Below are positions 53,437 through 64,000 of a stretch of DNA of 64,000 nucleotides, piece after piece. A model generated the notes under the pieces. That model searched no databases. It was not told the origin of the DNA and was given only the letters and a program-made list of their open reading frames with translations. This DNA comes from Polychytrium aggregatum. Its lineage: Eukaryota; Chytridiomycota; Chytridiomycetes; Polychytriales. The position numbers and the translations under genes were made by a program. The stretch's first letter is position 1. The number at the start of each line of letters is the position of its first letter. The stretch is from positions 124,001 to 188,000 of the forward strand of contig NW_026516222.1 in the NCBI RefSeq assembly GCF_025602895.1. Direction: 5' to 3'.

Positions 53437-56400
53437 TTAAGCCATCGCTAAAACCCATTCCGCAACCTCGCAGAGCATATTCATCTTGTAGAATTGCCCA
53501 ATGTTCAGCACCACCTTGAGTGTCCTCAAGCGCTCATCGCGCTGGAGAACAGTCCCAAACAAGCCGCCGCAGTCGCAACTCTCCCTCATATTCTCTGCTT
53601 TGACCTGGCGGCACTTGACGCAGCTGGTGTCTTGGAGCTGCCATTCCGTAAGTTTCCAATGAACGATTTCGATCAAGCGCTGCTCAATCATGCTTCGATC
53701 GTACTCCGTTCCACAGTCGTGGCATATCCACCAGCGGCCATCGGAAGCTTGGTTGACGGGGGAAGTCTTACTCTGAGCTTCAAGCTCGGTCCCTTCCCGC
53801 GTCAGATCAACATCGCGGACGTTGTTGCACCACTCGCAGAAGACCTGAGAAAGGACAAAGTTGGCGCAGGGGTTCTGGAACGCGGCTTCGTCTGAAAACT
53901 CCTTGACTCCGGCAATCATCATCGTGTCTCGTTTGAGCAGCCGCGCCTCGAACTCGATGGCAGGGTCGATCGCGACGACCGCGCAGACAAACTTTGCATA
54001 TTCAAGCTCTGGCCGTTTCATGGAGAGATGCGAGCCGGCAAGGACCGGAAAGGCGTATGCATCGCTCTGTCGGCCGTGCTTTACCAAGTGGCTTTCGATT
54101 TCATTCATATCTTTGAACATCAATCTCTTCATCGTTTGGGAGACGTAGGACTTGACGCAGGACGTAAGATCTGCATCCGTCTCGGGCTTGTTGCCTAGAG
54201 TCGATGTCGACTGTCGGGGTGCGCTATCGACCCGGCGTTTGAACTGCAGGATCTCGTTAAGGAGACCGCCGATCTGGAGGCGAAACATTTGCTGAAGTGG
54301 GGGAGGAAGATAGGACTGTATGTTCCACTCAAGGAATAGCTTCAAGGTTCCAGCGACGGAACAATTCGAGACCACACCATCGAGAACATCTTCAAAGTTA
54401 CTGCAGATCAGTCCGCCCAGGTTGTGCTTGTCCATCCAGAGTAGATATCCCCAGAATGCCGTCGGCTCGAGCTTCAGATATGCGAACAGAGGTTTCTCTG
54501 ACAGCGCTTTGACAAGGTAGACACCATAGGCTATTCCCGTAGCAAGCAGATTCTTGGAGGTCATGAGCACAATCTTCTCATAGGAAGCATATACGATCGT
54601 CGATCCGAGCTTTCTGAGGCTTGCGATGAGCTGCATGTACACCTTCTTCATCATTCCGTGGATCAACTCAAAGAGGGCGCGGTCGTAGAACTTGGCTGTT
54701 GGGGTACTGAGCCAACGATACAAATGCCCGAGGAGCATGAGCGAAAGGGTGTCTCCACTCTGGTTGTAGTGGATATACCAGCCATGCACCATGCCCCGGA
54801 GAACGCCGAATGTGTGCGAGGACACTTGATTATGGTCCGAGGAAATGAAATTGGCATTCTTCAAGATTTCTTGGATCGAGGCCTTGCTACTCTCAGCGTA
54901 GGGCGTGTTTGCATCGGAGCTGCCTTCGAGCTCACTCAGGGTGGCTGAGGCCAGGACTGTGTTGATGGCAATGTTTTGAACGCTGATTTCCATCGAGACG
55001 TTGCTGTATGCGCCAGCAACATTGACCTCGGGACTGAGCAAGTCGTCGAGTTCTCGCCGATAGTCATCCTGTTCCAATCCTCCCAAGTCAGGTTTCTCGG
55101 ACGAAGAGTACCACAGGAGCATATCGCCCTTGACCAACTTGCGAGCAAACCATATATCTGATATGCAGATGGCGTAATCGTGATCGAGATTGCAGAGTGG
55201 AACGTGAGAGCTTTGTGATATCGCTACTCGCTCAGAGAGCCACGAGTCCACATTGAAAAAGTGCTGGAGCATCTGTCGAGTGACGATTTGTTGCCAGCCG
55301 AGCGCCGGGAAGATGCTGTCCTCCTTCCGGAGCGGCATTTCCGCCACAGGAAAGTCGTTGATGAGTGGAATCCACTCCACCATTTGCCGAGGAGCATGGC
55401 CGGATTGAAGAATCAGCACCGTTGGCCCTCGGCGTTCCTCTTGGTATTGCTGCAGCATACGGTTGGCGCCCAGATAGCCTTCGCGGCTGCTTCCGAAGAT
55501 TTCCCATTGAATCTCGATGTCATCAAAGTATTGAAACATAGCTTTGGAGGCCACATCAACTTTGTCGTTTTCGAGGTCCATCGTTTGGGATGCTTGTCTG
55601 GTCTCCTCTCGCAGCTCGCGATAGAGGGCTCGGAGGTTTGGAATCGCACCTCGATTCAGGCCGGGGTCGACATAGGCAATGTAGCCCCGGTCGCGCGCTG
55701 TACCGAACAGCGCAAAGACGTGTCGGTTGCCAGAGCTTGAATGGAAGAGATAAAGATGGTGGAGGCTGCTGTTTTCGAGGTAGCTTGCCCTTCCATCGGC
55801 AGTCAGGTCGTCGAGATCGAGCTCATCAATGGATTTCTTGCTTGTAGTTGAATTACGCTCAACACGGGCCGTGCAGCCGAGCTTCACCAGCGCGCGGAAC
55901 AAGAGGGGAACTTGCGTTTCATAGGTGCCCTCGATCTTTTCGTGGTTGAACATCGCCGTGAACAATCCCGAGTGCTGCTGCCACACCTTTTCGTCCATCT
56001 TCATTTCGTACAGATGCAGGCATGGGTGGGATCGCGGGAGAATCTTGGTTTTCTTTTCGATCTGCAGGCCTTCGATTGCGGCAATATCGTCATTGGCCTC
56101 GCGGCTGTTGAGATAAATGATTCGTGGGATCGTGATCTTGATGTTGTGCAGTTGCTGGCCGTGGAGAAGAACCCATAGACGAAACACGCCCGGGGAGTCT
56201 GTTTCGACGACTTGCAGAATCTCCCAGGGAGTGTTGAATATGGACGCGGTCTGACGCCGGAAAAACTGACGAGCATTATCGCCGTGATTTACCCCAGAAG
56301 TCTGAGCGTCGTCCTCGAAGCGGTGCCCCTGCCGCTCAAGGCGGGAGCGTTTCCATTTGCGTTTTTGAAACTTGAGCCATCCGCGGTAGTCGCTATACAT

Positions 56401-59400
56401 GTCGGGCATGTTTTCGGGCAGATCGGCCACGGTCATGGTAAGATTGTCGAGGCCATCGGTCGTCTTTCGCTTTTTGTAGGCCTTACGCTGAATCTTGGAC
56501 GTTGGCTGTTGGTTCACCGAATGCTTGCCAATGTCCTCCATATCCCTGATTTCTGGCACCAGGAAGCGCTCGGTCGTTGTCTGAAACATATCCGAGATTT
56601 TGAACTGCTTGAGTTTGTCGCTCCTGGCGGCGACACGTTTCGAGAGCCATTCAGGGTGCTTGATGCGTGGAATTGGATTGGCCACTCCCTGCATAGCAGC
56701 TGGAATGGTGATCAGCTTTTGGATCACACTTCCAAAGCGCTCGAGGTAGTAGCTCCAGTCGATGATGGTGCGAATGTCAAAATTGGTGAGGGCCGGATCC
56801 TTGAGCCACTTTCTCAAAAAATGTCGCTTGACGCCTTCTTCGGCCTGGAAGATGGTCACGGGAATGGCACGTTCGCTGACAGGGAGGCCGCTTGGTCCAC
56901 TCGAGATGATGAATCTACAATTGAGGCCCTTGTCCTTGACCATCTCATCGCCAAGGAACTCGGCCAGTCGCTTGGCAGTGCTGATTGACGTGGACTTTTG
57001 GCTGCCGTATTCGTCCAGGGCCTTGGACATGCTGCGGTTCTCAGAGATGAGATCAAAGAGCTCTTGGTCATTCAGATCAGCACCTCTTGAAAACAAGATA
57101 TCGAGCCACTGGTTGGCAACGGAGGCGACGGCACTGTAGCATTCTTCAAGTGTGCTTCCCTCAAGAAAAACCTTGAAGATTTGTGACTGGAATATCTTGA
57201 TTAGCTTCAGTTCACCTCGGCGCTTGACTTCGAATCCTTTTAGCTCGGCAAGGCTACCGTCATCGTTGAAGACGGCGTAGCGCTTCTTCAAGAGTTTGTC
57301 CTCTTCGGTCGATGACGGAAGAATCATGGCACGGTAGGGCCCATCGACTTCGAAAAAAATTGAGTTTTCGCTTCGGACATCGTATTGGTGCGAGCCGGGA
57401 TTATAGTCCTGGTACTGATGATTGGTGAACTGTGCATGTACCAGGTGGTTGAGCATCACGCACGGATACGAGATGCCATAGTTCTTCCCGTTTTTGAGCT
57501 TGAATTTGAAATTTTCTGGGAAGCAGCTTGGAAGAATGCACCAGATGCCGTCTGTGTCGAGCTCCAAAGGGCGTCCCACTTTCTCGACTCTGGAGCGAGC
57601 TAGCTGGATGATCGTTGCGCCGGTCAAGCAAACGATGCCGGCCATCGACATGGAGTACCATCGAGCTCCCTTTCGCATCACATAGCCATAGAAGGAATTG
57701 AGGATACACTTGTGTGCGAGCTGAAGCGAGTCGTAGACGACAATGAGCTTCTTTGCTTCGTCGATGGCAGTAAGATCTCCTGAACCCATTGCTTCGTCGA
57801 GATTTCTCTTCCAGGTTTTGAGAAGGCCCTTGTATTCGTATCGCCGATCACGGAAGTTGCGGACAGTATTGATATAGAACGGATTCTCACGCTGGCAGAC
57901 GATAGATTGCTTTTCCATAATACGAGTTTCGTGTATCTTGTGATAGACTTTTCGCGAATACTCCGATATTCGCTTTTTGAGCAGCGCGTTTTGCTCGGCG
58001 TCCTTCAGCTCGTGAAAGGCTTTATAGGAATCGGTTGGGTGCTTGCTGGGGAAACGCTCGGTCGACAGCTGATTCTTAATCATCATAACCTCGCCACTCT
58101 TGGCCGGAAAGTACTCGCCTCGCCACGACCATGTCATTTTGCGCTGACAGGTGTTGTTGCCTCCGTTATGGAAGTCACACGAAGCGCACGCGCCTTCGTC
58201 TACCATGGCATCTGGTTGCAAGCGGTTGGTCAAGATAATGTTGGGATACATGGCAGCAACATCCAAGTGGTAGATCAAAGGCGTATCCATGCGTGATGGA
58301 TTGTCTCGGAGGTAGCGGAGCTTGTCAATGATGCTGGATTTAACCTATCGAGTTGGCGGGAGGACGAATCGGTTGATTGAGAGAGGCGGATGTGCCATCA
58401 GCAACCCGTGACGACGTTGCCAACGGTCAAGGGCTGCTCTGAATGAGTGGCCTTGCAATAAATGTGGCTTACTTCATCGTAATTAGCGACATCATCCATC
58501 TTTAGGTGGCCTTCAGTCTGAATACTGAACTGCAAAGCGTGATCGACCTCCGAAATGAGCTGGATCGGGATTCAGAAAAGGGGTATGAGCTACGAACTTG
58601 CCGCACGAGCGCAGCCAAAATCGCGATACGAATCGACCAATTACCTGATCCAAAGCCTCGGGTACGACATCGAACTTGACAGATATATCGCTGCGAAAGA
58701 CGCCTGCCTCAAGGGCTTCAACATGACCACCGACATACGTCTCACTCTCAAGCAGATGGCCGTTGAAGGTCTTGCCAACATGATCGAGGTGCTTATTGGG
58801 CATGACCACGTTCGCTTTGAAGGCTTCGACCTATCGATCGGGAAATGACGGGGGATATGTCACTACGTTAAGGCGCCCACTTTGGAGCAGAGAGGCAAAT
58901 GAGAGACGCGAAGGCTGCAGCCTCGGTAGCTCTGGATATCGTGTGAGCATACCATCAGCAGCGTTTCGCATAGTGTGCCCGATCCTTTCCTTAGAACCTC
59001 ATCGGGGTTCATTGGAATGATGTTGCACAGCGAGAAAATGAACGGATTCACGTATTTCATGTAGAGATAGTAGGTTGCCACAGCATCGGAGACGGAGTAT
59101 TGAGCAAGGGTCTGTGGCTGTTCAGCAGCGAATCTACAATTGAGCCAAGCGGTGGTTTCAGTGTTGGTGCTTGTACAGCATTGGATGGATACCTTGCAGT
59201 CGTGACCTGTGATGGTGGGTACTGCCACAATTTGGAGTAAGGCTCCACAGTAACCTATGGACTCTACCTCGTCATATCCTCGGGATCGAGTTCGAGAGGA
59301 TCATAGCCAAGCTTGCTTTTGGTGACGGCCTGGAGTGGCGAGCCAAGAAGGTTAGTGGCACGAGCCCTGTGATTGAGCATTCAGATTGTTTGGGCTGCAG

Positions 59401-61959
59401 ACAATACCTTCAAGCCTTGGCTGCCCTGCGGAAGATAGCTGTCACGTTTGACCCAATAGAAGCAATCCAAGTGACTGGCAAATGACGATCGATATTCGTC
59501 GTTGGAGCATTCAAAGCCTATTTCCTGTCAAACAATAGGGAGCGATTTGATGAGGGTGATGCTCAAGTGAAAATGCAGCCGCACACGTCTAGGCAGCCAT
59601 AAAGATGGGTGTGAACAAACACGGGAGGCGCCACTATCCGTCGATTTCTGTCGCTATCGAATATCAACCTTTTTCATGTCCAGACCATGGTGTTGAGCGC
59701 GCTTCTCCACAAATGGCCAATCGAAAAAATCACCGTTATACGATGCGATGACAGTGGGCTTGACCTGTTCGATATGCTCAAAGAACCGAACAAGCACCGA
59801 TTTCTAATAGCAAAAAGACAGAATAAAACAATGATTAGTGATCGAGATATGGTTTGCCAGGAGAGCTGCATAAACAGCGCGTTTAATGAGTTGATTCAAA
59901 ATGCAGCCGATCGAAAGAAATCAACAGATCCGAGAAGCTTCACCTCATTTGGTTCATTGAAAACAGTAAACGGGCCTTCATACTCTGGCTTTGGGGTGTA
60001 GTCAAAGTTTTCTATATCCTCCGAGACAATCTCTCTGTTGGTGATCAAGTATCCCTAGATGGTGAAATCAAGTCGAGTCAAGCCAAACATCCAGAGCCAG
60101 CAGCAGCAGTAACAGTAGCAATAACAGTAACAAAAACAAAGGTCGCCAGCGCCGTCGTTCGAGTCCAGCTGCAAGCCAGGCTTGTTTCATGATCGGTGGA
60201 GGGCGATGCATTTTATCGGACATAGGGCCAAAAGAGCCTACCTGGCCGTCGATCATGTACGATATCATCATGATACTGTCGTACTCTGCGTCAGGAAACT
60301 TGAGCGGCAGCTTTGTTGTTTCAATATCAAAGGCCAAAACAACAGGCTCGGCTCTTTTGACTTTGGTTGTGTCTCGTGTGATCGACACCTTGCCTCTGGA
60401 CGAAGAAATATGATACCACACACCAACTCGAAAATCTGGGAGAAGGCCAATTGGTTATTTTAAGAAAGAGTTGAACTCGATAGAGCGGTCCGAAGTGTTA
60501 GCAGAGTAAATACATCATAGCTCACCGTTATCGATGGCTGCGCGGATGTAGTATGGCACATCGTATTCACGAATGTCGATGATGTGGTCGAGTGAGTTGA
60601 CGTTGGTTTTTTTTGTGTTTTTAGTGCCCGGTCCTAACATCCTGACATTTGTTTCAAGAGTGTCAACGTTTCTGGGGAAGCGGCATAGATGTATGCAATG
60701 CTTGGCGAGCTTTTCGTCAAAGAGTCGTACCGAAACGCATCCTGAAAGGCATCGGCTTGTGCCAGTCTTTTTTGGTTCCATTCGACAGCTGTCAGCATCA
60801 CTTTTCGGACAGCAAGTAGATCCGAGACATTGTGAAACGAAAACTTCAAGAGGGCACTCTTGTTTCCAGAGAGATGGTTCGTCTGCAGAAGAAAGTCTTG
60901 CGGTCAGCTGCCAAGAGAATTGCACCGGGAGCAGGTGCAATATCGATCCTGTGAAAGGAATAGCAAGCTGCTCCAGATCGAATTCATATGTTTTTGCATA
61001 CCAGGCTCAAATTTTCTTTCTGGATGCGCTCGACAGAGGCAATCGTAGACTCAAAGCGCTTTTTAAAATACTCTTCGATTTCCTCCTCGGTATTTTCCTA
61101 GACCGAGGATCACGATCCACGTTTGGTGGAAGAAGAAGCTGTGAGCGACAGGCGCTGAAGCGGAGAGTACGAAGGGTAAAAGCGCAAGCTCCATCGCGAG
61201 CGGAGGGCATGGGCGGAAGGAATTCTGCAGAGCTTGGCAAGCGTATGGCCCAGCAGACTCGATGCCACAACATGACACTTCCATGGATCGTTTCTGGGTC
61301 GAAGACTAACCTGGCACATCACTAAAAAGTATGGCTGATATATCACAGTTGCCTTGAACGATCCACCATCTTCTTCGAGAAAGTAAAAATCCACTGCGGC
61401 CTTGCCCGAGGGCCACTCTGGATCTTTGATCAGGGTCTAGAGGGACAAAAATAGGGGTGAGATACAAGGAAGCTGCGGATCGCTTCAATCTTCAAGTGGA
61501 TGTGGATGTGGATGTGGATGTGGATCAAGGACAGGATCCTGATCGTTAAGAACGTACCGCATGCATGTTGACCATCCAACCGAGACGAGTTTCGCCATCT
61601 GAAACTCTCGAAAAGCCCATCCTGGCATCAGTTTCATCGCGAGCAGCAACTTCCTGGAAGCGGCTGCTCTCCGAGACCACAGTGCCATCGCCATCGATGC
61701 CATCTGGCTGGCCGGAGAAGGCTTCGCTACCGGGATATTTCTGGGGAAGATCACTATGGAATCGTAGGGGTGGCCCGCCAGGAGGGGCTGCCCCAAACTC
61801 TCGTTTTGCTCGCTTTGCGGCCATCGATTCCGATCGATTTGCTCTCGACGGCGATTTCTCTGGATCTGCCAGACGGCGGGCGCTGTCTGCTTGGGTGAAG
61901 AGCAAGCCGTCCGCCCGTTTTTTGGCGAACGGAGGCAATTTGACCATATTTGGGAACAT
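53437..61959 (-). CDS. POL2: DNA polymerase epsilon catalytic subunit
   Basis: Fourteen exons on the minus strand: 61959-61558, 61436-61311, 61097-61002, 60882-60731, 60642-60536, 60435-60242, 60054-59944, 59803-59669, 59524-59408, 59329-59268, 59133-58953, 58830-58645, 58559-58473 and 58344-53437. All phases close, giving 2287 residues, as in human POLE (2286). The exonuclease site has [14 protein letters not shown] (Asp and Glu near 331-333) and NGDFFDWP. Polymerase motif A DVAAMYPN has its Asp near 680, motif B is [20 protein letters not shown], and motif C ELDTDGIW lies near 915. CASCDF..NTCQRK matches the iron-sulfur CysX region. The inactive second polymerase half follows, then two C-terminal Cys modules (CEWC..CHDC and CVKC..CDCGG). 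It is the leading-strand replicase and a CMG partner. The start codon is the least certain point. Confidence 0.96.
60097..60133. repeat. AGC/AAC-type microsatellite in a POL2 intron
   Basis: Interrupted trinucleotide repeats (CAG, then GTAACA units) lie in the intron between 60241 and 60055. Confidence 0.85.
61495..61525. repeat. 6-bp tandem repeat (GTGGAT) in POL2 intron 1
   Basis: About 5 copies of GTGGAT lie inside the first POL2 intron (61557-61437). Confidence 0.9.
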
Positions 61960-62160
61960 GGCGGGACAACTCCGCGCCTGGTGGGCTTGCTGGGTCTCGG
62001 CTCTGAACGAGAATCCACCGTCGAATCCTTCTCGGACCAAAGTCGAGCTGACACAGGAGAGCGAGCGAGCACGGAAGATCTGAGGCAGCTGGCTGATCAA
62101 TCGCTTGCTCGAATGCACTCGGCGCCTGATCCAAACACAGATCCACCCCACAAGGCCTCG
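61960..62160. promoter_or_regulatory. Short shared promoter between POL2 and the SLD2-like gene
   Basis: Only about 200 bp separate the two divergent start codons (about 150 if the SLD2-like gene starts at 62113). Open frames from both genes extend into it, so the exact starts are uncertain. I looked for an MluI cell-cycle box (ACGCGT), used for replication genes in yeasts, and found no clear copy. Confidence 0.5.
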
Positions 62161-64000
62161 ATGCCGCGGGAGAGCCATGACGATGCTCTACTGGGCCTGA
62201 AGCGTACATTGAAAGAGTGGGAGCGCACCTTTCAGGAGGCCCAGGGCCGAGCCCCATCCAAAAACGACATCAAGGGTGCACCCAACATAGGTAGCTAACA
62301 CATGAACGAAATTCTGCTGAGGCGATGTGACGGAACAGGCGTGGCCCGTAGCGGCTCCTAGATCAGCAATATGTCTGCATCCAAAAGCGCACACGAGGCG
62401 GAGATTGCCGATCTTGTCATCAGATACACCGCTGAGTGAGCCGCCGGTACTGATCGACGTGCTTTCAACGGTTGATTTTCAGCGGCGCTTTACAAAGAAT
62501 ACCATCGTCTGAAGGCTCGAGACGCAGTGACTCGCAAACACGGGGATGGCGCACCGAAGATATCAACTGGCGCATTCATGGACCACCAGCAAAGCGATCC
62601 ACCGACCGATGCGTCTAAGCTTCATGCGGGCCAATGCAAATATCTATCGCCGTCTTCGATCCGTCAGCAACTTATTTTGAACTCCCCAAAGCGGCAGAAA
62701 CACAACCACAACCCCGAACCACTGCCGATTTCTCAGATCGAACTCGGTAACATCAAGAGCGGACAAGCCGCTCGAGCCCGAAGCGATGCAGCTGTGGCAG
62801 CGAATACGAATCTATCGTCTCCACAACCGCCTAAATCCACCCAAGATCCTGTGACACCAAAGAGTGTCCGTATTCGAGAACCAGAAGTGCGGATCGATGC
62901 CACACCGACAAAGCATCGCACCGAGGCGGGGAGATCTCTCTTTGCCAATCTTAGCGGCGTCGACGATCACAATACCGGTTTGGAATCCCAAGATGCCGTA
63001 TCATTCAAAAGCAGAATTTCCACGCCAATGAGGAATCGAAGTACTCCTGGCCAAGCGGCCAAGGGGTCATTCGTCACCGATGATTCCATCGTGCAAGATG
63101 TATTTGGGGCCTATTTGAATAAGGCAAACTACGAGGACTCGAGTTCGGAGGAGGAGGGCACGGGATCGTTTGCCAGTGCCCACTCAGCGCCAATCGAAGA
63201 CACTGCGCCATCCAGTCTCAAAAGCCTGTCTTCGTTGCAGTTTAGAATCGCTCGGCGACCTCGAATGCATCGAACCTCTGAGACCTCGTTGGTCCCGCTT
63301 CATCCCCCCTCAGCGACCCCGGACACGATGGACTCAGTCACAGCAACATCCATCTTGGGCAATGAGTTGATGAATGTGCCCGACAGCTCCGCCTCGCCAT
63401 TGCGGGAAATTGTGCCTCCTGGGAGCCGGGCGCGCCCAACACGGCAATTTAGCTTGCTGTCAAGGGTTGCGCAGCTGAAACATAGCTCTCTATTGAGTCC
63501 GTTGGATCTTCAGACCTTGGAAGCCCTTGATCAGGATCTCAGCCCAACCAATGGAGCCACTCGGTCTACCGACGTACAGGATCCTATCCATCATAGTAAG
63601 CTAAAGGATGGATATCGATGTGTGCTCTTGGCGATCTTCCCATTGCCCAAGTGTCCCAGTGACCGAAACCTGGGGCGATGACCGATGACCGATGATTCAA
63701 TAAGGCACCGAATGCAATAATCGTGTGTGTGCATCTGTACTTGGATTCAAAGGGTCGCCGCCAGAAGCACAAGGAAACGCCTAACTGACACCGGGATTTC
63801 TTGATCCACGAACCTACCGATCACTTCAAGTCACAGACCAAAATTGTACTCAAACCGACAGACTTCAATTTGTCCAGGGAGCCAACAGCCCTGGTAGTCA
63901 AGTGCCGGGTAGCAAGCCTCTGACCGATTTCATCAGCGAGGAGCAACAAAGAAAGCGAAAATTCAGCGACGGCTCAGCCACTGCAATCGACCCTGTCGAG
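62161..64000 (+). CDS. SLD2: SLD2/DRC1-like DNA replication regulator (3' end beyond window)
   Basis: Exons 62161-62290, 62483-63595 and 63837 to the window edge join in phase; the ATG at 62161 (MPRESHDD) or 62113 is likely. The N-terminus carries the Sld2/DRC1 helical motif shared with the RecQL4 N-terminus: GLKRTLKEWERTFQEAQGR, then PSKNDIKGAPNIAALYKEY and HRLKAR. The rest is Ser/Thr/Pro-rich with many SP and TP sites (LSSPQP, VTPKSVR, LSPTNG), as expected for a protein that CDK phosphorylates to switch on origin firing; this is inference from family biology. It ends in the visible part with EEQQRKRKFSDGS. In budding yeast, phosphorylated Sld2 binds Dpb11 and travels with DNA polymerase epsilon and GINS, so its divergent position next to POL2 is notable. 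Confidence 0.84.

Noticed and set aside
60634-60940. Apparent frameshift in POL2 between the frame ending LLKQMSGC and the frame with [11 protein letters not shown]
   Set aside because: A GTACGA donor at 60730 and a TGTCAG acceptor at 60643 give a normal intron of about 88 bp and restore the frame.

Overview
This window is nuclear DNA of a flagellated (zoosporic) fungus, most likely a chytrid or close relative. Most genes are broken by many short introns, roughly 70-110 bp, with GTAAGT, GTACGT or GTTGGT donors. Fungal-type ergosterol (ERG26) and inner-nuclear-membrane (Ima1) genes sit beside proteins kept only in organisms with centrioles and cilia: epsilon-tubulin, IFT46, a FAM149-family protein and a cytosolic carboxypeptidase of the tubulin-deglutamylase family. 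I assembled exon models by eye, matching splice sites, reading phase and known family motifs; where I give exon coordinates the phases close unless stated.

Layout. 1-319: the last part of a Fanzor (eukaryotic TnpB-like RNA-guided nuclease) gene and the right end of the element carrying it. 602-2251 (-): unknown membrane-anchored protein. 3011-8753 (+): TmcB-like multi-pass PAS-domain protein. 9459-11484 (-): secreted Thr/Ser-rich repeat protein. 11.5-13.1 kb: repeat-rich, no convincing gene, with a Fanzor 3'-end relic and a repeat copy. 13156-18514 (+): FAM149-family ciliary protein. 19232-20502 (+): small possible C-CAP-like protein. 20696-21135: repeat element. 21244-25460 (-): Ima1/TMEM201, divergent from 25988-28923 (+), glutathione synthetase. 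29314-30919 (-): ERG26. 31519-33008 (-): XRCC3-like RAD51 paralogue. 33384-36380 (+): epsilon-tubulin. 36868-39645 (-): acidic membrane protein whose 5' side holds a heptamer minisatellite. 40099-41046 (+): CINP homologue. 41108-41638: repeat element. 41963-42726 (-): coiled-coil protein, divergent from 43379-45959 (+), IFT46. 46275-48972 (-): CCP6-like carboxypeptidase. 49166-49834: compound repeat with another Fanzor 3' relic. 50109-52655 (-): F-box protein. 53437-61959 (-): DNA polymerase epsilon catalytic subunit, head to head with 62161-64000 (+): an SLD2/DRC1-like replication factor that runs off the window.

Two themes stand out. First, several genes serve the flagellum and basal body (epsilon-tubulin, IFT46, FAM149, CCP). 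Second, several serve DNA replication and repair (POL2, SLD2, CINP, XRCC3); POL2 and SLD2, whose products act together in the yeast pre-loading complex, share a short divergent promoter.

The most interesting mobile signal is a family of elements with short GAAA..(C/T)GGGAC termini. The same terminus closes the Fanzor gene at the window start, two divergent non-coding element types (about 12.8/20.9 kb and 41.1/49.3 kb), and a 145-bp miniature element that contains only the Fanzor gene's 3' end. A separate, essentially identical 312-bp sequence occurs in inverted orientation at 31.2 and 52.9 kb. No rRNA, tRNA or CRISPR array was seen.
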